From assembly GCA_003024785.1 (NCBI GenBank), contig PUQB01000056.1:62001-126000 (forward strand): DNA of 64,000 nucleotides, in the 5' to 3' direction. A program made the translations under genes and the position numbers. Position 1 is the stretch's first letter; every line of letters starts with the position of its first letter. Under the pieces are notes generated by a model that worked only from the letters and a program-made list of their open reading frames with translations, had not been told where the DNA came from and ran no database searches. Source of the stretch: Selaginella tamariscina (Eukaryota; Streptophyta; Lycopodiopsida; Selaginellales; Selaginellaceae). This document shows positions 46,401 to 59,696 of this stretch, piece after piece.

Positions 46401-47949
46401 CCATGAAAATTGCAGACTTAAATAGAAATATAAATCAAAACATAATTATAAATCTTGTTTCCATTGGATTTCAATAGGAAATTCAATGCCTTTTTATATA
46501 TTTAGAAAAAGAATATCTTCAAGAAGATCAATTTTCATATCCTTCCTCAAGAAATTAAGACATATGAGAGACTACATTAATATCAATATTTAAATACGAG
46601 TCATCATTGTTTAACAAAGAGACACCATGAATTGCATCTTAGCCCTCAAGAAATCCTAGGCCCTTTAAGTATACTATACTTGTAAGTGAAATGGGGATTG
46701 GTGTTAATAATAGATCTTACAAAAATCTGAAGAGGAAAAGAGAAAGTTATGAAGGAGATTATATTTATGTTATACTTATAATATATTATTAAAAGTTCAT
46801 TAAGAAAAAATTTGATAGCAAAAGATTTTTTAAAAATGATGAGGATGGATATTTTAAATGATTGTTCATTTCATTTGAAGCATTAAACCCGTTTTTAATA
46901 TTACAAACTCTTGATCGATTTAGATAAAATGCATTTGAAAAAATAAGTTATTGGGTTGTTTATGATTGGTATATGCATGAACGTTAAAGAAGTGTTGTTT
47001 TCTTTGGCATTTGGAATGGCTAATGTTGAGAATGATGCAAATCAAGTATTATTCTTACAGCATTTAAGGGAGGTTGTTAATGATATAAGATGACTTACTT
47101 TTTCTTTTGGATATGTAAAAAGGTATTGTTAATGAAATTCAACACGTATTTTGGAGATGTGAAGTATGATTTTTAATTAAAACATTGCGTAAAGAATTTT
47201 TGAATGGAATTCAAAAGCTTGAAAGGCTATTCAAACTATTTCTTTTATTAACTTCAAAAAGACTTTAAAGAAGATGAGAAAAAATAAAGTTAAAAATGTT
47301 ACATGAGTATTATGTTATGCTAATAAAGGAATGCTCCGTCTTTAGCAGTGCATCCCATTCAAGATTAGAAGTTCAATCCTCGTTGAGCCTTGGAAGGTGC
47401 ATCCCATCCAAGGTTGTAATTTTGATCCTTATTGGGCCTTGGATGGAAATGTTCCATCCTTGGCATCGATGATGGTACATCTGCATCTGAGGCTATAAAT
47501 TTGATCTTTGCTAGGGCATTGGACTTCCTCGATGCCAACGACGGACATAAATATTTTTTTAATTAATGTCCACTTGGTTTGAATAGAAGTTTGGTATGGT
47601 AAATGTATATGTATTGTGCATCATATATATATATATAACATACACATTACTTTTACACATATTTCCAAGCTTATATATGTTCAAGTGCAAACACATATGC
47701 ATATATAGACATACATATATATATGGACACACACAGATTGTAACACAACTAAAGTTAAGTAGACTCTTTCCTAATTAAAGGATCTTTCAAAAATTAAGTC
47801 ATAAAACATCTTTAAATAAACATGTTTTTTTCTTTTATGTAAAAGGAACTTTATATGGTAACGAAGAGTGCATATTATGTATAAAGTAGTAATATAATTA
47901 TGTAGTAAATATTTATACAGCATGAACATGTTATTAGCATCAAGGATGG
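46401..47949. other. AT-rich spacer with a patch of the GATCCT repeat
   Basis: No gene is visible. The stretch 47,340-47,520 resembles the array at 39.0-40.5 kb (TTCAATCCTCGTTG, TTTTGATCCTTATTGGGCC). A (TA)n/(CA)n-rich part follows at 47.6-47.75 kb. Confidence 0.5.
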
Positions 47950-49930
47950 CAGGAAAAACCATATGAAATTGTATGAACATTTGTATGGAATTGTACAGTA
48001 GCACACAATGCGCAAAATAGCCCTCCCCCTAAGCATACAGACATCTTATATGTGGTAAAAGTAAAAGTAATATATATTAAAATTATATATATTATAACCA
48101 AATGAAAATATGTGACTATGCAACATAGTTGTTACATATCAACTTTTGGGTAATTTATACATTATATATAACTCCTTAATTACTTTTATTTTATTTTAAG
48201 TGGTGTTAGCACAATGAAATTAGATGTTATAAAATATAATATAGTATATATATAATTTAATCTATAAACAGGAATGGGTATATTATTTATAAATTTTGTC
48301 AATTAGAAGTTTTCTAAATATTGATTTTAATGTCAAATCATTTTATTGATGTGATTTATAAATCTTTATAGTATACATTATATTAATGTAATTTCAAAGT
48401 GGGTTATAATACATAATCTTTTAATGTTTAATAGTTGTTAAAACATATTCTTTTTTATCACTTTATTACTCTCAACATTTAAATGACAAAACTAATTTAT
48501 TAATATGAATTAAAATTTGATTAATATATGTATAATAATGTAATCTTAAATTTAGTATGTAACTTACAGAAATTAAGCATACAAATTGTTAATTTAAATA
48601 AAATTTGACATTATAAGAGAGTTTATAAAATAAATAAATTTATATAAAATAAACTTGTTTTAGTTATTTAAAAAAGGGGGATAAATTAATTTATACACAT
48701 TTTATAAAAAGTTGATTATAAAATAGGCATGAGGAGAATATAAAGTGAATTATGGGAATCACATTATTTATCTATTATTTGTGGAGACACAAACTTTAAT
48801 ATAAATATAATGAATATTATATCATAATTACAAGGTGAAATTAATTAAGTAATTACCTTTTTTTAAAATAAAAATTAATTGGATGTAATAAATAATTAAA
48901 ATTTTGCCCTTAAAAATAAGGGTTTCACTTTTTCTATTAGATTAAATAAGTTATTTTTTTGCAAGAAATGATTAAACTTTTTCCTTAGAAAAAAAAATTT
49001 CCTTTTTCTTATAACAATAAAATATAAATAAATAAATTTGACATGAGATTAACAACAAAAGAGACAACCCACATTATTAAATCAGATCTTATTATTTAAT
49101 TTTTAAAATTAATAAAATGAATTCAATTAGATTTTTTTTATATTGAAAGGTCATTATGAATAAAACCTTATATTAATTCATTAAGTCTTTAACTTAAATA
49201 AATAAATTCATTAAGTATTAATTAATCATGTTATACAAATACAATATTTCTTAATATTTGTTATTTGTGTATTTCTTTTCATCAATATGTGACTTGAATC
49301 ACATCAAAAATTGCTTATTATAAATGCTTAAGTGTTCACGTTTGTCTTTATATTTATTATATAATAATAAATTACAACTATATTATTTATCATTTTACTG
49401 TTTGGTTTTTAATTGTTTTATCAATTTAATTTTTATATTCTTATGAATAATTATAGTAAATATTAATAATTGTATTATAAATCTTAACCTCTTAGTAATG
49501 TAAATTCAATTTTTATATTTTCACGAAGAATTATAACATATTGTAATAATTGTTTGGCAATATAAAGAATAAAATACTAATTTTCACCATAAAACATAAT
49601 TAATGCAATGTGTTTGTTAACTAAATTAATAAAGTCAATTATATTATAATTCTTAATCTCTTTATAATATAAAGAATAAGGTTTTCATTATAGTTAAAGT
49701 AATGTTTTTTATACAATTAGCAAAACAAAATTAGTGAATTTCATAAATCATGGTCAATGCAATGTGTTTATTATACAAATTCATAAAAGTGAAATGAATT
49801 TTTGTCTTAAAACGTCAAAATTTAAAGAACTATATGATTTATTAAGAAAGGAAATATATTAAATATTTATTACATATAATGCATTTGTTCATAAGCTTAT
49901 TACAACATATATGATTCTCAAAATCGAAAG
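47950..49930. repeat. spacer of the second duplicated unit
   Basis: 47,950-48,140 matches 5,975-6,186. From about 48,140 to 49,930 the DNA is very AT-rich and non-coding, and I could not align it to the first unit. Repeated TATACAAAT and CATAAA phrases suggest diverged short repeats. Confidence 0.5.
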
Positions 49931-50734
49931 AAAAAAAGGAACAAAATGAGAATTAAAAACCATAATGATAATTTGTATTAACTCACACACACACACGCGT
50001 GTGTGTGTGATAACAATTGTGCATTGTTTATAAAATTCTACATTATAAATTATATAATGCCTTTACTTAAGGGATAATCATCTAGTTATATAATAATACT
50101 AATAATAAAAGATTTTATTATTTATCAGAGGTAAAGTTGCTCACCAAACTTGTTAAAGAAGGAATTAATGTATTATAGTGGAATTAAAATAAGCCTCATT
50201 TATGTGGAAATCAATAATAATAATAATAATAATAATGTTAATGTTTTTACATTTGTTATAGTTTTCTCTTATGATAAATACACTAACTTTCTATTAATAT
50301 ACTTAGTATATTCCTTGCTATAGAATGCATATTATAATAACAGTGTACACTGCGTTTTGTGGTGTTTGGTTTTACTAAAATGCCAGTTTAACAAAGAGTT
50401 AAAATTTAGTCCACGTCATTTAATAAAAACTATCTGGTGAACATCAACGAAAATCTTTAGGATAGCGATATACAAACCGAGGCATCTACAATAAATAATA
50501 TACATATACAAACAAAATACTGTCACGTTTTCAAATTTGATAATAAGTCAATCTTTAATAAAAAAAATTTAATCAATCACTATATACATATATTCATAAG
50601 CTACTCTTGATTGTACTATATGGTCAACATCGGGTGGAAGAAACGTTTGAATATTCACATGAATATTGTAGAATATCCACTGTATTTAAATGACCATGGA
50701 TGAGGGGGAAGAGGGTTTAGTACATATATGCGTG
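49931..50734 (+). promoter_or_regulatory. upstream flank of PSAT1 copy 2
   Basis: It aligns with 11,895-12,953. The damaged heat-shock-like element at 50,649-50,676 (GAA..TTC....GAA..TTG..GAA) and a TATTTAAAT box at about 50,685 correspond to the copy 1 promoter. A GATCATGG-like insertion (CCATGGATGAGG) lies between the TATA box and the ATG. Confidence 0.55.
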
Positions 50735-51745
50735 ATGATGTGGTTAATACGGTGTTTTCTGGTTCTTTATGTTATAAAATCTGCAGCAGCGGCTGGAGTA
50801 GACGCCAGTCTGTGGCGTTCAGAAGGCTAAGGAAGGTAACCGCTGTTATTTCCAGGTTTTGCTTGTACCAGGCTTCGATCCTGGTCGATTCTTGACTGTC
50901 CCTTCTCACCTCTGGATTTCAACCCTCTCGATCCTGTGTGGCTCGACATCAGGAAGGTAATCTCTCCATTAATTATATATATATATATATATATATTTAT
51001 TTATTTATTTTCTTCATGTGAATAGTTGACTAGATAACATGTTTCTTATACACGGATAAGTTCCGGAAAGTCTTAATGTTAAGATTGGATCTCTGCCTTC
51101 ACTAAACTTCAACGCACAATTTTGATTAAACAAATAGAAATGCTGACCAGTTTATTTTGTATATTATTTAGATCTGATATATTTTATTCTAAACTGTGTT
51201 GAAGTTTTCCCAAGGACAGGACTATAAAGTTTAAGAAACTTGAGGTGTTATTAATATTGTAAATTCTATTGTTACTATACTGAATATGTCGATTTCAGTT
51301 TATTAGTGTGATGTTACTCACGTTTTAAACGTATGTATACGGTATCTGGTATAAGAATATACTTGATATTCTTTTCTCCAGGTTCTTTCAGTTCAACAAT
51401 GCTGGGTAAAATGTGTGCATTTGGATCCTCTGAACCAGAACGATCATCCCGAATGCAAATCACGGCCTGACAGTGGCGTGGCTGCTATCACAGAGCTCGA
51501 TCCTGGTTATATAACAGGTATATATATTGTACTATATAGCGCACACACACACACACGTAGATACCTACGTATATTTGTTTCCTTTGTCAATGTCAGGGCC
51601 ACTTACATCAGTATGGAGAGCCTGGGTTGCATGGTGTGGGAGTTTGGAGTCGAGCCAGAAGCTGTTGTAGCAGCACCTTATGACTGGAGATTGGCTGGAC
51701 CTGTACTCGAAGAACGAGATCTTTATTTCCACAGGCTCAGGTTCT

Positions 51746-51786
<41 letters not shown>

Positions 51787-52966
51787 CACACACACACACA
51801 CACAACGCACGCACGCACACATGTATATGTAATAACAAGGATTTGTTGCAGGCTGACGTTCGAGACATGTAGGAAGCTAAGGGGAGGTCCAGCGTTAGTT
51901 TTTGCACATTCTTTAGGAAACAATGTGTTTAGGTACTTCCTTGAATGGTTGAAGCAAGAAATAGCACCAAAGCATTACATTACTTGGCTCGATGATCACA
52001 TTTACACATATCATGCAATAGGTACGTACGCGCGTGTGTGTGTGTGAATTATATACTCACAGTGAGATTTTTGAAGGTGCACCATATCTGGGATCTCCAG
52101 AGACTTTGAAAGCCATTCTTTCTGGGGCGACTTTTGGATTACCAATGTCAGAGGTACGTAAGCTGAGTTTAATTATCATTAGTTTATGTTTATCTAACTA
52201 TAATTAAACTCAGGGTGCAGCACGGATTATGCTTGGAACATTCAGTGCTGTGCCTGGGATGTTACCTTTCTCGGAGAGCTCCCATACTGTGGATGTAAGT
52301 TCACATACTAAGTCCAATATAGATTGTATAGAAAAAGAATATGCTCCTGGTTGGCCTGTGGATATCCTTGAGGTAGGCATGCCTGTGAGTCCCGGTATGT
52401 TTATATGTATATATAAATACATATACTTACTTAACTACTTATTATTCAGGAGACTGCTCTACTAGTGTTCCTATAGAAAAGGATGCACTTACCCGAGCAC
52501 AAAAATCCTATTCTGCTGACAGAATATCGGATGGAACCATCTTTCAAGAGCTTGCGGAAGTCGATCCTCAAGCAAAAACTTCACTTCATCAGCTGCAAAA
52601 GTACGTGTGTGCGTGTGAGTGTGTGTGTGTGTGTGTTATGCATACAAAGTATACATTATAAACTTTACAATCGTATAAATTAAAACTTAGTTAATCCTGT
52701 GAATGCAGATATTATATAAACAATTCGTTGTTTAATCCTTTGACACCATGGGAGCGTCCACCAATTAAGAATGTGTATTGTATGTATGGGATCAACTTAA
52801 AAACAGAGGTTAGATACTAATATGTGGTATGATTATTTCATTGACTAATATTTTATCAAATTTATAACAGGTTGGTTATAAGTTTTCACCTAGTGGAAAA
52901 CCATTCCCCGATAATTGGATCCTTAGTGATGTTATATATGAAAATGAAGGAAGTGTATTACAATCA

Positions 52967-53003
<37 letters not shown>

Positions 53004-53919
53004 GCAACTCACAAGAGTATCAGGTCGGGAGCTGAGGTTAATGGAAATCCCGGCGTTGTTAGTGGTGATGCCACAGTGAGTACCTGTATATATATATATA
53101 TTATTAAACTTAGCAAAGAGTTAAATACTGTTAAATAAATATTAATTAATTCTTCACTTAGGTGCCTTACTATTCACTGTCATGGTGCAAGAGATGGCTA
53201 GGACCACGGGTGAACATCACAAGAGCTCCTCAGGTATATATACAAACATATATATTATCTAATATATTATATATTAACGAAGTGCACTATACATATAATA
53301 TATAACGTTTTATATTAGTTTAACAAATACTTACTATAATATATTGTTTCGTTAGGCTGCACACGATGGTTCCGACCTGCAAGAGTACTTAAACGTGGAA
53401 CATGATGATGGCAAGGATATTGTTGCGAATTTCACACGGGAGAATCGAAACAAATACATTACATATTATGAAGATGGTGCTGGTTTAAACGGCCGTAAGA
53501 CAGCAGTGTGGGAGTTTGATAAAAGTAAGATTAGAATTATAATTAAGTAATTAATATTTTATGTTTTACATTTTCTATTGATTTTTAGTTAGTTAATTTA
53601 CTGACAAACTTGTTATATTATAGTTGATCACCGGTCCCTAGTTCAATCACCTGTGTTGCTGAGAGAGCTGTTGCTTGAAAACACCCACAGCTTACATTCT
53701 CATGCTACAAGAAACTTTGTTTCAAAAGGTGTGTGTGTTTGTGTGTGTGCGTGTGTGTGTGTGTGTGAGAGAGAGAGAGGAGAGTCATATTCATTATATG
53801 TAACTTATTGATAGCTCTAAGGAACCCCATGCGGGACGAGGATTGCTACTGGGATTATGCAAAGGCAAGATGCGGTCTTCTTGAATTCTGTGAATACAGG
53901 TAAACTCAAGATATAAGGA

Positions 53920-53966
<47 letters not shown>

Positions 53967-54089
53967 CACACACACACACACACACCCACGCTGATTATTG
54001 CATCTAGATACGTTTTTGGCGACGTTCACTTGGGACAGAGCTGCAGATTGAGGGCTTTAACTGATAAGCCCATCCTACATTACTTTTAA
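50735..54089 (+). CDS. PSAT1: phospholipid:sterol acyltransferase, copy 2, frame-broken in exons 1 and 3
   Basis: The gene has the same 15-exon structure as copy 1: 50735-50956, 51382-51517, 51597-51740, 51852-52021, 52077-52153, 52214-52394, 52450-52600, 52709-52808, 52871-52968, 53024-53075, 53162-53233, 53356-53524, 53624-53728, 53815-53899 and 54008-54089. The signal-peptide-like N-terminus is in frame here (MMWLIRCFLVLYVIKSAAAA). Losses are private to this copy: one base near 50,824 and two near 50,848 in exon 1, and one near 51,637 in exon 3 (GTGTGGAG to GTGGGAG). Exons 4-15 are open and include the serine (AHSLGN), aspartate (GDATVPY) and histidine (AAHDGSD) of the triad. The protein ends LRALTDKPILHYF. 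Exons and introns of the 3' half are almost identical to copy 1. Confidence 0.87.
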
Positions 54090-54431
54090 CCAATTTTTTT
54101 GTGGGCAATGTACAGTATTAGCCTGAAAGATAATACATTATATACTTCAAAGCCAGATCAACTGCACATTGTGGTGTGTGTGTGTGTGGGTGAATACTGA
54201 TAATAACAAGAATATACCTTCTGACTATATGATATCAAAAGAATCGTTAAAATTATGCCCCAGGTCACCAAAGTGAATTAAATGGGGGAAAACAAATTAA
54301 CACTTAACTTATTAGTCAGCATGTGTCGATGCTGTAAGAAAATAAAAATTAACTGAATAAATTAAAAAAAACAAAAAAACTTGTCTACGGCATACCTTTC
54401 TGTCTGTCCTCTGCTGTCTATACTCTCCTTC
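54090..54431. other. 3' flanks of PSAT1 copy 2 and the transporter
   Basis: Homology to the copy 1 flank ends near 54,167 with GCACATT, followed by a (GT)n tract. The two convergent genes are 342 bp apart. No terminator or polyadenylation site is certain. Confidence 0.5.
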
Positions 54432-56725
54432 TCACACGTTGCCTGGTCCCCGCCTCTCTGATAGTGATATCTCATCCTCGGGTTCATCTATAGTGAAGCT
54501 GCTTCGTTCTGCTATAATTGTATACTATAAGCACACCCACACACACACATGCACACATACATATACATATATATATAAAACTTATATATATACCATTGTG
54601 GTCGTCCTGTTGGAGCTTTATGTATTGACGCTGTTGCTGGTTAGACTTTAGGGACGAAGATTCCGGCAACATTTTCAAGAGGATGCCCATTGTGATGAGT
54701 AGTAAACCCGTTACGTGTTGCTCCGTCAATGGTTTGGTGAATATCAAATACGACAGCAGCAGTGTCACGGCTTTCCTCGCTGTCGTTACCTGGAAAATTA
54801 AACGTCGCTAGAGATGCACACACGTATAGACATGCACATGTACATACACACATATATGTATGTGTATGTGTATGCATAGATATATATGCATCATCTCCAA
54901 CTCAGCGAAAGATAGTCTAAACATTTGAAGTGTCTATCTGTGCATATACATGCGGGTTGCATGCATATGATATTAACATATTATATATATATATATATAT
55001 ATATATAAGCAACTCTCTACACGCAACGCACACAAAGTATAAGATTCCTTGCTGACGTGATTATATCTACCTACCTATTCAAGCTTACTCAAGCAGTTCC
55101 TAAACTAATGCGTGTGACTAGTTCAGCGTTAAAGTCGGCTAAAGTCTAAGATATAAGGGTAGTTACAGGGTTGACAATGTATTATCGTTTTTTTTAAGTA
55201 CCTTTTGTTTACGTAATTTACATATTTATATACAGATTCTTGATGTTTGAACAAAACTAGTCAAGTTAAATGCAACGTGGGTACTGTCATACATATGCAT
55301 GGCTTGTTTGAACAAAACAAGTAGTCAAGTTAAATGCACATTGTGTGTACATATACAACCATGGACATATCTATATGTACGTGTAAGACGCATTTGTCGT
55401 AAATAGATTAGATGTAAGTTCATAAAGTAGAGGGTTTTGATAGTTTACCATTGCCGTTGTCGCAGCTCCAAAAAGGGCAATCAGAGAGAGTACTGATAGC
55501 TGGCCAATGAATGTTGCCATTGCTTCAAACACAAGAACCAAGTACACATACGGATGCTGTAAAATAAATAAATAAGTAAAACTTCATAACAAATATATAA
55601 TGGCATTCCAATACCAATATAAAATATACTAGAATATATATACATGATTGTGTAAGTTCTTACGAGACTTACATTATAGCATGAAACCAAGCTCTAAAGA
55701 TTTCTCCAGTTAGAACCATTGGGGGGATCAGAAAAGGGAGCCCCACGGCTGTCGAGCAAAAGAGCATCTCCATCTGTTAATATGCAAAAGAAAAGATTAA
55801 CTCACCCACACACACACCCACCCACCCACACACACACACACACATACCTGTGATGTTGCGGGGTTCATGGTGAATATAACTTCTTGTAAGTTACCCAAAA
55901 ACGAATCCAGGACAAGAGCTCCCACAACCATTATCACACCGAAAACGTGAAAATTTGGGGACGTATGAGCGTCCGCCAACGTGAAAATTACCAGTCCGAC
56001 AACGAGCATTACCGCCGATATATACTCTTGAAACGAGTATTTCCTTCGTAGCCCAGGAATAAATGCACCCATTATCATCACCGGCAACACCTGTGGGAAA
56101 AAGTTACAAAACAAAACAATACATAAACACACATATGATGTGGGTACAACTAATTTAGCAAACCTTGGTTGACTTGAACATGATCTGAGCAGGATAGTTG
56201 AGAAACATGAGAGATCCCTTTGTAAGCCCGTGGGAACCCATCAAAACTGCTGATAGCTTGATGTACGTTTTCCATGGATTCAGTACATGCTTGACTCTGA
56301 ATCCTTGCCACAGAATCAGTGCTAGATATACGAATCCCTGTACAAAAGTGAAGTACCACCCGTAACTGCCACTCACAAGTAGAAAAGAGTTAGCTCAAAT
56401 GTGTCTGTATGTGTATATATTAATCTTTCAAAGTACTACATGTAACATTCAGTCTGAACAGAAGTTAGATAACTAATTGTGACAGCAGTTCAGATACCTG
56501 AATTGTAGGCGGTTATACACGTACTCCTGCAGAACGGAGAAATATATGAGCATTTCATGAAGAAAACATAGAATTTTAACACCAATTTACCTCACAGACA
56601 CCATTCACAGTGTACCCAAAGAAGAATCCACCAGAACAAATGAGAAGCTGAAGCCATCGCGGCTTCCCAGTGAGAGTAATCCCAAGCAGCGTGATCACAT
56701 TGTCTTCCGCTGCTGTCTGCCCCAT
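54432..56725 (-). CDS. UTR2/SLC35B-like nucleotide-sugar transporter
   Basis: This is a multi-span Golgi/ER solute carrier of the UAA/SLC35B group, related to plant UDP-galactose transporter 2-like proteins and animal PAPS transporters. Eight coding exons on the minus strand are 56591-56725, 56498-56526, 56164-56365, 55848-56090, 55673-55773, 55449-55556, 54594-54789 and 54432-54511. Landmarks are [108 protein letters not shown] and FTKPLTEQH, with the C-terminal tail [20 protein letters not shown]. The exons total 1,094 nt. One G missing after the acceptor of exon 6 would give 365 codons in phase. The substrate cannot be read from sequence. Confidence 0.85.
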
Positions 56726-56766
56726 GTCGTGTTCTTCAACAAAAGCCTGGAATGTATTACTAAACT

Positions 56767-57340
56767 CTGGGGAAAAAAAATACTAAATCAGACACATGCA
56801 AAGAATGCTGCGTATTTAAGTAATCCGGCAAGAAGAGCTCAAAACACTTTGTTCATGAGGAAAAAAAACAGAGACTTACCTAACGGCGTTGTGTTCTCAT
56901 TCCCTCACGCGAGAATCCGAGTGTGCGCGGTGTGCGTGTGTGGCCCCAAATTTTCGCACGAACTCACACGGATTCACAAAGAATCCATGATTTCTATCGG
57001 ATTAAGAACAGAATAAGCAAGAAAAGCACCGATTTTGCAACCACGCACAATCTGTGCTTGCGGAAAAGAATGAATAGCGCTTACGCTTCGTCTTCCACGA
57101 TCGATGCGAGATGCTTCTCCGTCTTCCTCACAGACAAGAGTCTTCCTTGTTTTTTTGACGCATCGGTCTTCCTCCTGGCGAAAAAAACAATCTGTACTTG
57201 TCGAGAGAGAGAAATTTCCATGCTTACGCTTCGCAATCGGAGATTTTGATGAATCAATCAGCTCTCGGCGCAAGAACGTCCTGCAAAGAACCCTAACTCC
57301 GGACAGCGGAAGAACACAGAGAAAATGCTCAATCTACATC
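56767..57340 (-). promoter_or_regulatory. 5' untranslated region and promoter of the transporter
   Basis: On the minus strand CGTTAG|GTAAGTCTC near 56,880 is a good splice donor and TTTTTTTTCCCCAG just above 56,767 a good acceptor, so a leader intron of about 110 bp lies ahead of the ATG. Upstream to about 57,340 are the TCTC-rich leader and promoter. No TATA box was fixed. Confidence 0.5.
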
Positions 57341-58436
57341 ACCGCATGCTTCATCATGGAACCTCGGGTGGTCTAAATGCCTGGCAAATCGTCATACGTG
57401 GCATTTTAATTAATTTTTAATTTTAAAATCACTTTTAACTATTACATAATTTGAGTTACATACAGCTCAAATGCTACTGTATATTCAAATGGATACACGT
57501 GTGCGTACGTATACATTTGTAAGGAAGCCATTAGTTAATTATTACTTAATTTAAATTTAAATCCAAATGTATATACGTGTGCGTACGTATAAATTTTGTA
57601 AGGCTTCTACCTAGGGATTGGTATCACCTATACTTGATACCCAAGGAAATGGAAGGAAATTTGTAGTTAAAGGAGTTTGATAATGTATAATACAATAATA
57701 TCATAATGTGTAATTCAATATATATTAAAAATAACGCGTAAAACGTGTACCGAACTTATATACGACGATCAGTTTGTCAACACCAAACGTGTCCAAACGC
57801 ATCACGGAGATTCCCTGATGCATCTCACTGGGAATATTCCAGAATACTTTCTTCAGTTATAACTAATGTACTATTATCTACCTGTGTTGACTAAACCTCA
57901 CTATTCACGCGGACGCAAATTTGCTAAAGATATGTAACAAATGTCAGTTTGATATACCAAATTCATATTTCTTAATTTAAGATAAATAGCTTAATTATTT
58001 AACTCTTAAGAGATAAACTTTCAATCTCCAGCTTTTCAAACAAAATCTAATGTGCTGACAAATGTACACAAGAATAAACGGGCATAAATGTCTATGGATG
58101 TTATAGAGATTTGACGCCTGTCATAGTATCTTATACTGACCCCGCGTGCGTGCGTGCGTGCGTGTGTAGAGAGAGAGAGGAGCCCGCTAGTTTCATATGT
58201 ACAGATCGATAACTATCTGTACATGTACGAGAAACGAAAGGACTACTTATACTTGCTTCTCTTTACAGCTTAAAAGTTGCAAGCCACCTAGAACTATTTT
58301 ACTCCTATATATTGTACCATAAAGCAGGTGTTGACGGAACGGGAAGATACATACACATACGGCAGTCGTACAGCAGACAAATACGTGTGACGTGTATGTG
58401 TACATGTGTACATTTCATACCTGGAAACAAAGTGTA
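57341..58436. other. intergenic DNA between the transporter and DPH1
   Basis: It holds a roughly 80-bp imperfect direct repeat containing CGTGTGCGTACGTATA (57,480-57,605) and a consensus heat-shock element at 57,832-57,844 (GAA, TTC, GAA at correct spacing). A (GTGC)n/(GA)n tract lies near 58,145-58,180. No gene is visible. Confidence 0.5.
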
Positions 58437-59665
58437 TTACGCTAAACCGCGTGCTTTGATCGGCTTCCGGTTGTAAACGGAGTTCCACGAACCACCATCT
58501 CTGGCATAGTAATCCATCGGATATTCGCCTAATATATCCTTCCCCCCATGAGCAGGAGCCACCGCAAGCTCCACTACCATCTCCGGAGCACTTCCACCAC
58601 GGCTTAGTGAAACCAAGAGCAACTTCAGCTTCATATGGTGTCAAGAGCGGCTTATGGTAAGCCTCTCCCCAGTCTATAGACAACCTCGGACAGGCGATCT
58701 GTACCCATGCGTCTATACTGTCTTCCAAGAGTCTGATCCTCGTTGGAGAAAGCTCACTAATCAGAAACACTGTGTATTGGATCCCCTCTCAGCCAATCTA
58801 GACTCAACATGTCGGAGAGTGTTTGTGTTCCCCTGCCTGCCTAGAGTTCCTAGTACAACACCCCATTTCTTCCCGTTCCGTGCCTGCTCTATAGCTGTTC
58901 TACGCACCTTTCGCATTCCTTCATGGTCGTATTCTTCCACACTCAGCTTCTTTATATATGGATCGTACCTGTACACTCGTAGCTTGGGTTCGCAATCATG
59001 AAAGCCTCGAGATGGAACCTGCCATCTGCGACGAATACGGCTGCATCCACAGAGGCTGGATGGGATAGTCGGAGACGTGCATCCCAGGACTTCACCAGAA
59101 GAGAGTGGCTTCGCTTGGGGAACTAACATATCCGAGAAGTAGTCCACCAGTGCCATTCTTGCTGAATGAATTGCCGAGGAGAACTGTATAGTCCACAAAG
59201 TGCTATCCTACTGCTTGAATCGAAGTTGAACTTGAGAGTCTCGATCATGTGATCGATGTCTATCTGAATGTCCACGAAGACATAGAGACAAGGTACCTGA
59301 AGATTATAAAATGAGTTAGTTATCAGTCTAAACTAGTTCCAAATTAATATTATTCCAAAACACCCACGATACCCCCCAGCACGTATGGAGAAGGTACCTG
59401 AGTATCAACTGTATCACATGCCCAAATGCCCAAACAGGGCATATAGCCAGTTGGAGTTTGTAATAGTAAAGTTCAATATTAATTATCAAACTGCCCTCCC
59501 CCTCCCCCTGTGTCTGTGTCTGTGTACACATGCGTGTGCTGGTAAATGCAGCATAAGCCCATATACCAAACAGTAAACTTTCCACTAAGGTGAGGCGTGA
59601 AGTCATACCGGATTAAACCCTCCCTCCCTCTCCCTCTCCCTCTCTCCCTCTCCCTCCCTCTCTCG

Positions 59666-59696
<31 letters not shown>

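Noticed and set aside
58654..59001. Plus-strand open frame of 115 codons opposite DPH1
   Set aside because: It is antisense to conserved DPH1 coding sequence (RVYRYDP and [14 protein letters not shown] segments) and has no motif of its own.
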